The position numbers and the translations under genes are program-made. Below the pieces are notes generated by a model. The model searched no databases and had not been told where the DNA came from. It saw nothing but the letters and a program-made list of their open reading frames with translations. Below are positions 21,751 through 33,300 of a stretch of 64,000 nt of DNA, piece by piece. The stretch spans positions 184,001 to 248,000 of the forward strand of contig NMRA01000343.1 in assembly GCA_002633005.1 (NCBI GenBank), read 5' to 3'. The DNA comes from Phoronis australis. Taxonomy: Eukaryota > Phoronida > Phoronidae. The number at the start of each line of letters is the position of its first letter. The stretch's first letter is position 1.

Positions 21751-24700
21751 ATGAGTTTGTGGGTGGACAAACATCGACCTAATATCCTGAGCAAGCTTGA
21801 TTACCACAAGGAACAAGCTAATCACTTGAAACAATTGGTAACGGCCGTTACAATTAACTTAGGTTGCCGAGTACTGTTTGACCTAGTTGTTCTGCGTGCC
21901 ATAGTCTACCATGTCCAGATCAATTATAAATCAAACCTGCGGCGCTAGTGATCGACAACTAGTATTTGACAAATCGGATGTACATTATGGTGGTAGCCAA
22001 TTCCTTCTCCTTTCTGAATATATGCATATTTCATGGTAATTGTTAAAAATATAACGACATACACATGATTTTGGTATCGTTCGATTCCTTGCAATGTTAT
22101 CTTTCCAAAAAGCACAGAATTTTTTCCTACCCCGTTCCCTTAATATTTTATCGTGAAGTTTCCAGGTACGCGGTAGTGATACCGCCATGTTGAATGGAAG
22201 GAATCACCTGGCGGTCAAAAACTGAACTAATCTACCGACTTCTGCAGATTGTCGCTTATCATAAGGTCGAATTGACAGAGACCCGTCTATCCCCCGCCTG
22301 AGTTGCTGTCCCAAGGGTTCGAATTTGACCCTGGTACGCATTTACTAGCACGAATGCGTGAAAAAAGCGGGAGTTGATTTTGAGGTCCATATTGGTGAAA
22401 ATGGTATCATTTCAGACAATTTCGTGGAAAAATGGTCAACTGGTCACAATTATAAAAAATTGGAAAAGGTGAAATGCAGCTACTTTCCTCCACATTATGT
22501 CAGGAAAACTTTAGCAAGAATCTCGCGCGGGCTAACACCATTCGAATCGATGATGCTGTTTCATTCATTAACAACAGGTGTCGCTGTAATCTTGAGTTGC
22601 GCTAACATGGCGGTGTCAACCGGGAAATAGTACGAACCGAAATTCGACGATAAAATACGGAGGAAACGCGGTAGGGGATACGTTCATATATTTTTGGAAA
22701 GATAACGTTGCTAGCAATCGAAAGATACTAAAATCATGTGTGTAGGTCAATATCATCATAATGTAAACAATTACCTATTAATTCATCATTAGATGTGTGT
22801 TGCTCTGTCGTCAAGTTTTTTTTTGTTCGCACTCTACAGGTCCCAATTTTCGTCCGATTCTCACGAAATTTGCACACGACGTGTAGATCGGAAAGTCCTG
22901 GAAGCCTATTGTTTTCGGTCATGTTCGGATTCAAAATGGTGGACGTCGTGGCCATTTTGTTTCCGATTTCACTTTCAAATGCTCATAGAGGCCGTTTTTT
23001 TGACGTAAAGAGCTGAAACTTGGTACGATTATTATATAACTTATGTGCTACAACTTTGCCGAAAAACGTTGACTTCCGATTAAAGATAGCGGAAATATTG
23101 ACAATGGCGCATGTGCACCTCGATATCTGGCCTAAAACATTTTCTCCTGTAGAGGGCGCATCGACAAACCAATCATTTTCAAACTGGTCACGTGTTTGTT
23201 GCTGTTGATCAGCTTTTAAAAAATTTTGTTTAACCGGATGTCACTTTCAAGATGGCGGCTCTGGCGCATTTTCACCCATTTTCAATCGTTCTGGTGTTGC
23301 ATTTTTAACGGGATGAGCAAATGACGTGAATTTTTGCATGTGGATTCCTTGAAGTATGCTCTTTCAAAAGTTCTGCGATAACGTTTTTCTCATTTTCCAG
23401 CCTTAACTTTTCATTATATCACTGCTGACATCACAAAATGTTTGTAAGCCAGTCTCCAAACACTGATCAATATCGTAGCTTAGCTTCAGTACTCTTGCAG
23501 GTCAAAGGAGGAGACTTCCCCCATTTGTTGTTCTACGGTCCTTCGGGAGCTGGCAAAAAGACTCGTGTCATGTGTCTTCTACGGGAGCTGTATGGGTCTG
23601 GTGTAGAGAAGCTACGTATTGAACACAACTCGTTCACGACGCCTTCGAACAAGAAGTTGGAAATTTGCACCATTGCCAGTAACTACCACATTGAAGTGAA
23701 CCCAAGGTAAGTCTGCTACAGAGGCATTCAAAGTGTTGGATTATGATTTGGTAAAGGTCATACGTACACATGATGACAACTGAAATGATTGTAGACACAT
23801 GACTACGAATGCAACACTGGTGTTTATAAGAAAACAGTTTTATTACCAGGTGCCAGCACAGATGGGGAACTACGTACCTCCAATGCAGTAGAGTTCAGAT
23901 CATAGCTCATATCTGCATTAAATTGAATAGTAATGATTTTGCCTCTCATTAACCTATGAGTCAAATAGCTCAGTGGGTTTGGTTACTTTCACTGTGCATG
24001 CATCATTCTTCACAGCATGTGAGCTAAGTTCCTCGATGATCAATAAAGATATAGTAGGCCTAGTGCATCACCTGACTTCAATAACTCACTCCCACTCATT
24101 GTAGTCATGCGTTCTACGTTTTCACTGATTACTATAAACACAGTTTCTAGGTCTATTGAGGGAGTCAGGTGCTGTTGTAGCTCTACGTCTCAACTGATCC
24201 TAACGTAGACTCTTGTCTCAAGGAATGAATGGGTGTGGTAGTCCCATTGTAGTGTATGGCAGATGTGTTTTAATACTTAGAAATAAGACCCCATGGCTTT
24301 AACATACTTTGAAAGGCTGCGCTTTATCGAACAGTCACTATTAATGTTGTTTCCATATTCCAGTGATGTTGGTATCAATGACAGAGTGGTGATCCAAGAA
24401 CTTCTCAAGACAGTGGCACAGACACAGCAGTTAGATACCTCACAGCAGAAAGATTTCAAAGGTTTGTGTCTGATTGCTTTTGATTTTGGTGGTGCATGAG
24501 GGCCTATTGTACTGATCACCTGAAACCATTTTTACTCTAATTGTATAGTTAAACTGAGCTGAGGAGCTAGAACCTGACTCAAGGGTCTAGCAGTGTGGCC
24601 CAGTGGAACAGATGTCTGATACTTCATGCAGTACTGATTGTTAGCTGGCCAGCCATGATGTGGGTTCAGTCATGTCAAAATTGACAGCTGGTAAAATGAA

Positions 24701-27700
24701 CAATATGAATCATTTTTTCTTAACAAGCATCGGAATGACTTTAAGATAGTGAAAAATCTTCATGAGGTATGAGCATTCCTCATTCATTTGGAAGGTATAT
24801 AAACATCGTCTGCAGGCGTGTGCCCTTGTGGAACTCAAATCCACGACCTTGAGCAAAAGAAGCAGGCATTTACCACACTAGGCCACACTGCCTCTTCAAA
24901 CTTAAGACTTGGTCCAGTGTCCTTTATAGAACTGGTGTCCACTTGTTTTTGTACTGGACTTGAGGATGTCAGTGGTGGTGTCCATGCTTAGTGCATAAAA
25001 TGATCAGCCAGTCAAGTGGACTTATTGAGTCTCGTTTTGAACAGTAATGACTAAATAGTTCTTCCTGAGCCCAGAATATGAGTGAAAACTAGATGTGACC
25101 ATGGCATAAATCATAGGATAGCTCAAAATTTCGCCTTCATAAGTTATATATCACTATTTTTTTTTAAAATCTACTCATGATTATTTAAAACGTATTCTTG
25201 ACTCATTATTGTGAAACAGATCCGTATTAACATTGTGTTGGAAGTTAAGAGAAGAAAATCGGATGCCAAAGCGAGTGTGGTCATATGGTGATTGATGTTC
25301 CTTTATTAGTCAAAAGTGACACCTCATTGTTGTTTGCCGATGCCAGTCCCCAAATTTTCCATTCTTGAGTAGACTAATAGGTAGATGATTTTCTCAACCA
25401 AAGTTAAACTTTGGCACAGAGATCGCCCTTAAAAGTTTTAAACTTTAGTGGCTAGTGCAGTGCTTTCAAAGGACAGATTTTGCTGCATATAAAAAATCTA
25501 TTTGTTGTTTCATATTTAAACAGTTGTCATTCTAACGGAGGTGGACCGATTATCAAAAGACGCTCAGCATGCGCTCAGACGAACGATGGAAAAGTACATG
25601 GCGACCTGTCGTCTGATTCTCATCTGCAACTCTACAAGTAAGGTCATACCTGCCATTCGCAGTCGATGTCTAGGTGTGCGAGTTCCAGCGCCATCTGTGG
25701 AGGAAGTAAGCAGTTTTGTAAATTTTACATTTTTGAGTATTAATTTTTCTTTCAATTTATAACGGTGGAGCCCATATCATGTCATACCGGATAATAGAAT
25801 GTCCTGGTTATTGTCACGAAATGTCAAAAAACAAATCATTTGCCATTAAACCCATGTCAATTAACTAGCATAATGTCATGATTTATTGTCATATTCATTG
25901 ATAGCGTCAGCAACATTGATTCTCATTCGCTTATTAGCCTTATTATACCTTAACCTAGTTCATCTGAAATTCATTTACCTTTATGTCAGTGCTAAGGGTA
26001 AAGTTAGTCATTTCCTGTTTATCTATTTTACTCTGAAACACTCCACTTGGCACGATTAGCTTACAAAAGAAATTATGATCACTGTCAAACTTGTCTAAAC
26101 ATGCTTTAATAGTGAAATACTTTGCTAATTGTCATAATTTATGTCGAAACTGAGGGTATGGCATTAAGCAGGCTCTACTGTACAAAAAAATAAAATGGGT
26201 GCAACACAGTCAAGGCTGTTGTTGACTCATGTTTTTGGTGCATGATGGGATGCGCGAGCTCAGCTATGCTAAAACAGAAAGTAAGTTATCATTTAGAGGA
26301 ATTTGTAAATACCTTACTCCACAAAATACAATTTAAGAGTAAGAAAAAATAATACCTGTAATTTAATTTGTAAAATTTTAACCTCTAGCCATGGAAATTG
26401 CTTGTTCTGAGAATGTTAAATATTTGAGATTTTTGTTCCAGATTTCACAGATTTTGCAGTCAACGTGTAAAAAAGAAAGTCTCAACCTTCCTGCAGAACT
26501 GGCGGAAAAGATAGCGGAAAAGAGTACTCGTAATTTACGAAGAGCGTTGCTCATGTGCGAAGCTTGCAAGGTTCAGCAGTGAGTAATCTGCACGTGAAAG
26601 TTATTTTAACTTTTCATTGTGGTGTCATGCAGGGGAGGTGCCAGAAGTTGGTGTTAGTTTGTTTTGAATATTGCTCCAGTAATGCGCTAGGCTGGTTAAG
26701 CTGATTTTTTTTCTTAGTGTGATTCCTGCGTTATGACATAGAGGCCGTTAGAAAGAAAATAATGCCACTAGGGAGCACACTGGTGATCAAATCTGTCCGA
26801 ATATTTCCTCTTGCCACCCCATGCATGATACAAACATGTTTGCAAAATTTTAAAAACATCCATCAAGTGGTTTAATTTGGAGATATAGCGGTGGATGCCA
26901 AACGGACAGATGGAGATGATGACATAATGCATCTTCATATATGTTAGTGCATGAAAATTAAGTGCTTTTGAGTCCATTTTGTTCCAATTTTTATATAATA
27001 GTCAACAAAACATGAGATTTGAAAAACCTTAGTTTGCAGTAATTGTGTTGTGAATGTAAAGCAATATGTCTTCAGGATTTTAATTTTGATTTTCTTAGAA
27101 ATGCTTTGTATATTTTTGGAACATTTTGGCATTGCCTGTTTGTAGTGTTTACCATGTGTATACTGTCAGTGTACCTATCTGTTTATTGACCTTCAAAATT
27201 TGCACAAGTGCACAGCTAAGCTGTTAATGCTCATATTGAGGGAATAATGATGTATTACCGTCTATGTTTTGACAAATTTAATTGAGAATTTTTCACCTGG
27301 TTTGTCATAAACAGTACAGCTCACAAACTTTTATTGAATGGACAACAGCTGGGGACCTGTCCAGATGGCTGGTGTTTGATGTGCTTTGCTGGGTGGCTTA
27401 TCATTCCGTGCCGCCTTCCAGGCATCACTGCGTCATCTCATTGCAGCCAGTTTGTCATAACATTACTGAATGGTACTGTAAATGTGTTTGAGTCCTGTTC
27501 AGAATGGAAATCTTACCTACAAAGAATTTTCCGTTGTGACCATGGTTATAGCTATCCGTTAACTGTCCACAGGTATCCATTCAGCGTGGACCAGCCTGTC
27601 AGCGAACCCGACTGGGAGGTCTACTTGAGGCAGACAGCTCAGATGATTGCTGAACAACAGAGCCCCAAGAGACTACTAGAGGTGCGGGCAAGACTGTATG

Positions 27701-28469
27701 AACTGTTGACCCACTGCATCCCGGCGCCCATTATAATGAAGGTGAGGCTTATTTCAAATGAGGGGAGTATGAATTCAATCTTTTTAGGGCCGTATATGTT
27801 AGGACGTATAATAGGAAAATTAGGGCGTGGGTATTTAGCCAAGAATGGGCATTTAATTGCGAAAATTCTGACATGTCTGTGGGCGTTTACTTGAACTGCC
27901 ACTTGTGGCTAAGGCCCTCATAGTTGCATTTGTGTAAATCACTTCAAATGACTTGCGCACTATTGTAATATAAAGTTGGCAAAATGCAGACGATGTAAAG
28001 GTGGTTACAATTGCATTTGCAGACTTTGTTTAATTGCTTTATCTTTTTGTGAGCTCCCTTTACTTGAGGCATTTTGTTACAGTATGTGAAAAGTGAGCCC
28101 TTATTTCATTGAATATAAATAAGAAAATCAACTTCCTTTTTTAAAACATGTATTGGTGCGTCCGCAATTACTTGCCTGGAAGCATCTTGTCAACTGGACT
28201 TAAACCTTTGATGAGGCCCCCTGTTGGTCATTATCAGATTATTTAAAATCTTCACTAAAGCACACGTGTTGGTTCTTTAGGGATTGCTGAAGGAGCTCAT
28301 ATCAAACTGCGATGGTCAACTAAAGGTTGAAGTCACACAAATGGCCGCTTTCTACGAACACCGTCTTCAGCTGGGACAGAAATCCATTTACCATCTAGAA
28401 GCATTTGTGGCCAAGTTCATGTCGATTTATAAGAGATTTTTGGAGGAAGGAATGTCAGACATGTTTTGA
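21751..28469 (+). CDS. RFC3: RFC3, replication factor C subunit 3 (38-kDa clamp-loader subunit), complete
   Basis: Seven exons: 21751-21837, 23501-23706, 24364-24461, 25524-25705, 26442-26578, 27573-27741, 28281-28469 (TGA). Phases agree throughout, giving 355 residues against 356 in human. RFC3 is one of the small AAA+ subunits of the nuclear clamp loader, which opens PCNA and loads it onto primed DNA. Visible motifs: start [10 protein letters not shown]; Walker [10 protein letters not shown] at 42-50; the Walker-B-like LTEVD at 134-138 (degenerate also in other RFC3 proteins); the SRC arginine-finger motif at 177-179; and the C-terminal collar ending [17 protein letters not shown]. Near-identity to vertebrate RFC3 runs across all exons. 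It is divergent with NFRKB and convergent with DELE1. Intron 1 (1.66 kb) is mostly repetitive. Confidence 0.97.
22033..22778. mobile_element. large foldback element in RFC3 intron 1
   Basis: The left arm (about 22,033-22,195) and right arm (about 22,595-22,778) are imperfect inverted repeats. Matching blocks include CACATGATTTTGGTATCG, ATGTTATCTTTCCAAAAA, ATATTTTATCG and ACCGCCATGTT, with their complements on the right. The loop (about 400 bp) has a B-box-like GGGTTCGAATTTGACC but no coding frame of note. It is a non-autonomous inverted-repeat element. Confidence 0.75.
22793..23420 (+). repeat. repeat-like sequence in RFC3 intron 1
   Basis: This stretch has the style of a dispersed repeat: phrases such as TTCAAAATGGTGGACGTCG, TCACGAAATTTGCACACG and TTTCAAGATGGCGGCTC, and several short open frames with no known protein match. 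It abuts the foldback element and reaches almost to the exon 2 acceptor. I could not find a second copy in the window, so the repeat assignment is inference. Confidence 0.35.
24820..24895 (-). repeat. tRNA-derived SINE head in RFC3 intron 3
   Basis: On the minus strand, an A-box-like GTGGCCTAGTGTGG is followed about 35 nt later by a B-box-like GGATTTGAGTTCC, the spacing expected of a tRNA-derived pol III promoter. The acceptor stem does not pair well, so it is not a functional tRNA. A similar, weaker arrangement lies on the plus strand at about 24,585-24,675 (GTGTGGCCCAGTGG then GGGTTCAGTC). Confidence 0.5.
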
Positions 28470-30356
28470 ATACTAGACTGATTAATTAGTGTAATTGCAA
28501 TAACGAGGCTGAACAATCTTGAGGGGAAGAGATGAGAGTTCTTTTACTTTAAAGAGTATAACTAGTATGTCCAATACAAACAGTGAAAATTTGTTTTTCG
28601 CTGGGAGTTGAATACGTGATCAACTCACGGGAGTCTACCAAGATCACACTAAAAAGGTATGATCGTACAAGTGTTTTGCAAGCCCACGATTGTACTTGAG
28701 GTATTAACAAAATGGCTGCCACTGAGGTGACTGATTTGCAAAGTTAGATTGTGGGCATAAACGGTGTGTTAACACCCCCAATACTGACACCGTTTCTGCT
28801 GCATAAACCAAGATTTTCTGCTGCATGTGTCTTGCAAGTGACTGGCATTTGTAAACACACCCTGATCTGACTGTTCTCTTTTCAGTCACTGTGTCACAAG
28901 TGAATTCCCATAATTGACACGAGGGATACTTGACGTCATTGTCAAGTTTTTTTGCAAATGAAACTGTTGATGGCTTCAACATTTTGTGGAAATTTGAGCA
29001 CACTGACAGGTGAAATTTCCTAGTGAAGCAATTGAATTCTCATAAATAAATATGTTTCAGGAATTCTAGCAATGTTCAACAATGGTAAAGTTTCTACATA
29101 AGATGTCAACATAATGGATGAAACATGAACATGTTTATTTTGCAGTTATGCTAAATATTCATATTACTTTAGAAAATTTGACAACAGAAACTAATCTCAT
29201 ATAATGCACTGTGTAATACACACCTCTAGTACAAAATAGCAGACACACTTTTATCCCTTTCACACGATTAAAGAACATGGATGGTGCTATTTAACTGCAC
29301 CTCATTCAGCAAATCTGACTTTTTAGCACTACTCATAATTGATTCACCAATCCTTATCAACCAAAGTTAAAATTAAATTTAATAACTAGAACGGGAACAT
29401 TGACTTATTGTTGAGTAGAAATATGCCATTCACCCCTCACACACCTTTATACGAAGGAACTTGTTGTCCCATAAGCGACTGTACAGTGAATAGATTCTTT
29501 GGAAGCACAATTTGCTCCATGGAAAACATGAATACTACACAACTTACTGCACATTACAAAACCAGAACCACAGCTTAAAATAAGGTAATTCTTGACATAT
29601 ATAGCAAAGAATATGGCTGACAAGTGAATTTCTGTCGTCAAATTTCTCCACAAAAGTAAATATCAAGTGTTTATAAAACAGCATTTGGTCGATTTCCCAT
29701 TACTTGCATTAATCTGCTTTTGAAAGCTGGAAAATGACAATTTTGGCAATTATTTTTGTGTGAAATAAAATTAATTACTGCAGCACAAAAGCATTGTTGG
29801 GAGACAAATAAATTTCAGTACACTTTGAACAATGCAATTAAATTTGTTCATCACAATGAAAAATAAATGAGCATTTTTACTGTTCCGAGGAGACAGTCTA
29901 TATCTCAATACATACAGAATGATATAGTTAGCTGGTTCCAATGTGCAGTATGGTACAACTTCAATACATACAGATGTAGTTAGCTGGTTCCAATGTGCAG
30001 TATGGTACAACTTCAATACATACAGAAGTAGATAGCTGGTTCCAATGTGCAGTATGGTACAACTTCAATACATACAGAAGTAGATAGCTGGTTCCAATGT
30101 GCAGTATGGTACAACTTCAACACATACAGATGTAGTTATCTGGTTCCAATGTGCAGTATGGTACAACTTCAATAAAATTGGTAACACATGAACAAATATA
30201 ACAATCAATACTTGATACATCAACGTCTAAACACAAGGCTTTTGGTGGTCACCTTAATCCACGTATTAAATCACACATGACTTAACAAACCAATATATAA
30301 AATATACCGTCACAGGCTAATATCACAATAAGCTTAACGTCTAAATATCCCAGACG
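28470..30356. other. convergent 3' region between RFC3 and DELE1
   Basis: There is no coding gene. It should contain the 3' UTRs of RFC3 (plus) and DELE1 (minus). Possible polyadenylation signals are AATAAA at 29045-29050 for RFC3 and, on the minus strand, AATAAA at 29134-29139 for DELE1. If both are used, the transcripts end within about 100 bp of each other. The 52-bp tandem repeat lies in the DELE1 3' flank. Confidence 0.5.
29905..30174 (+). repeat. 52-bp tandem repeat (about 5 copies)
   Basis: The unit contains TCAATACATACAG, then TAGCTGGTTCCAATGTGCAG and TATGGTACAACT. Starts fall at 29905, 29961, 30013, 30065 and 30117, with a partial sixth at 30169. The first period is 56 bp because of a 4-bp insertion and the rest are exactly 52 bp. 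Copies differ at only a few positions. It lies within about 180 bp of the DELE1 stop codon and is probably transcribed in its 3' UTR. Confidence 0.95.
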
Positions 30357-33300
30357 TTATGCAAAACAGTTATCCAGTTTATTTTGATGCATTTCTGCTT
30401 CTCCCACGGAACATGTTGACACCGCCAACTCCCTCGGTGGACAACTAAAGGAACCAAAATGTCCTGTACCAAAATTACCAAAATTCAAATCGAATAAATT
30501 GCCAAATACTGACTGTCCTCCAACATTAAAGTTGGATGTGGGCTTTCTAGAATGTTCATCCTCTCTGCACTCTTTCGTGATATTCTGATTTTTGTCCCCT
30601 TTTGACATCAGCACTAAATTTGGCGAGGAAGAAGATACATGAATGGTGCTCTTTTTGTGATTGTCTGCCATTTTTGCAAATGAAGTCTTTTCCCTCAAGT
30701 TCAGTTCATTAACAGCCTCCATGGCTTCCAGTCGACGGAGATTGTACTTGGCATTGGTCAGACCTTTCGCAGCTGATTTCGCATAAAGTCGCTTGGCTGT
30801 TTGAATATTCACTGGGAGACCTGTGGGTAAAGTGCAAGCGATAAATGGTCAAACCACATGGTTGAAAATGTCAAAGCATATTTCAATATTGCACTTCGCA
30901 TTAAAGACGTCAAATGGTGGTATATTACATCCATAATATATTTGTTCATATCACTACTTCCTCTCTTCACAACTCCATTTCTCAGTCCCATTTTTAACGC
31001 GTATCATCAGTCAATCAAACTCCTAAAATCAAAACAACCGGTCACGTTGTTAAATTTCATCTAAATTCATCTAGCTTTGTTATAGACATGACAAAAACCT
31101 AGAGGGCAAATGGGAAAAATATTTCAAAATAATTACTTTTTGCTCTGAAATTTTACCAATTTGCCTACAAAATTTCGTCAGGTTTTTAGAACTACTCGAC
31201 TTAAAACACAAAATGAGTAGAACTGATATCAAGCAATTACAATCAAAGAAAACCCGACCGTTACTGCTGCGCCCACCCTCAACCTACCTCCCCAGCCGTT
31301 CTCATGGAATACCGCCAAGTTGTACTGTGCTTTGGCGTGGCCTGCCTGTGCCGCCTGGGAGAACAGCTCTGCAGCTTTCTTTTTGTTTGGTTCCACACCT
31401 AGGCCTTGTTCGTAACAGATAGCCAGCTGATACAGTGCGTTGGCATCCTATGCAATGAGTATTAACCATAAGAACCTGAACCCAATAATAATGTGACTTT
31501 CATAACGCAGTGGGGACTGATCCCGTGAGACAAATGACTTATCGCCACCTGGAAGCACCAGGAAATAAGTCTCCTTTGCAGCAGGTGGCAAGGGGGATCT
31601 TTGTGAAAAGGCCCTTATTTAAATGTAATGAGTTTTACACACAAGTTAAATGGCCCCTCATCCACTAGAGGTCACTAGTATCTGATCCCATGAGATCAGT
31701 TCCCATATTGCTACGTGATTCTCCCATGGACTCTAATATCATGAATCAGTAAACAAAGTGACAATTCCAGATACAGTGTTCGATGTGACCACAATTGCCA
31801 TGGTTCATTATTCGACTCGACTGAGGAAGATAATTACAATATTATACATTAGGAAGTTCCGCAAAACTATAGTGAAAAAACACATGCATGGCGATAACTA
31901 GTGAACACTTGCATGACCTCGCCAATCTCCTTACAGAATGCTGCCCTGATCTTGAACAAGATCATCCCATGTGAGGAGGTCATCACAGGAAGAACAGTGA
32001 ATACTAAGACAAGTACTCACTATACCTCACTGTGTTCCTACCCACCTTGTGTTCAACCGCAGCTTCCAACATGGGCACAGCCTTAGTGTAATCTTTGACA
32101 TCGCTTGCGTAAAGAACTCCCAGATATGTTTGTGCCTGTTAACATACAAGAAAGCAGTCAAAACTACAATAAACAATCAAATTCCTGCATTCCAGATTCA
32201 ACATTCCTCTTTTAAGGAGGTAGAAAAATGCAACATATGACTGACCTAGTTTTCGAAAGGTAGAGCCCCTAACACACTTGTGAACACAGTGGAAAATTGT
32301 GAAGAATGGTCATTGATCATGCCCCAATTAGTTTTCCAAATTTTTTGAAATATACACTGCAACTCACAATGCAACAGTGGACCTTGCATGCTAATTTCTT
32401 ATCTCTGATTGCTCGGTCAAATTACTAAGAAACACAACATATAGTGAGCATGTGAATATGAAGGAAGATGAAAATAAATACGACTGCTATTTAGTTCCTG
32501 CTATACATGAGCATAGTAAGGAACATCCAAATACATCTTTAAAGCAAAATAGTAGTTGGCACTGCAGCAGTGCACATCTGCGGGTTAATGACTAAATTGA
32601 TGCATGACACTGTAAGTAAATAATGCAGAATCAGTCAGGGCGGTGATGCATTCTGGGAATTGGTTATCAAGAGAACAAAATTTTCCATTTGAGACAAGTG
32701 AAATTATATTTCATTAAATCTTTCAGGCCAATAAATGGGGGATAACATTTTATTGGAGGTGGGCACATTTTCTGCTACCTACCTCTGCCAATCCCTGCGA
32801 CGCTGCTAATTCCAGTAACTGTAGAGCGCTGAACGGATTGTCAGATAACTGGCAACGGCCAGACACAATGAGCATGGCTAGATTATACTGAGCTTTGGAG
32901 TGACCAGCAAGGGCAGCCATCTTGTAGTGTTGAGCGGCCTGCAAGTAATGGTAAGTTTACCAGGCATGTTGAATAAAACAAAGCCATACATCACATCTAG
33001 TGCATTGTAAATCTAGCTTCAACAAACAGACTTTTAAGAAATTTGACAAAAATCATTTAGTCCATCAATGAACTTCAATCCACAGTATTTTAACTAAGGA
33101 TCATTTAGAAAAATTAAGGTTGTACTCTTGTTGAAAATTCCTGATAAAACAAAAAAATTTTCTGTCATTGTACTCTGATCAATACTAATGCTGTATCTGT
33201 CGAATCTATATATGAATAAAAAAGAAAAAAAATTACTCTGGTCAGACACTTTGGTGCTCCTCGACCAAGCTCGTAACAGATTCCCAAATTATAGTCAGCC

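Noticed and set aside
22033-23420. Retroelement or transposase remnants in RFC3 intron 1
   Set aside because: The short open frames here show no reverse transcriptase, integrase or transposase motif; the block is non-coding repeat.
27334-27894. 186-codon open frame on the plus strand
   Set aside because: Only its middle part (27573-27741) is RFC3 exon 6. The rest is intron read-through on both sides that happens to be open.
29905-30174. CRISPR-like array
   Set aside because: The repeats are directly adjacent 52-bp units without spacers, in an animal gene neighbourhood. It is an ordinary minisatellite.
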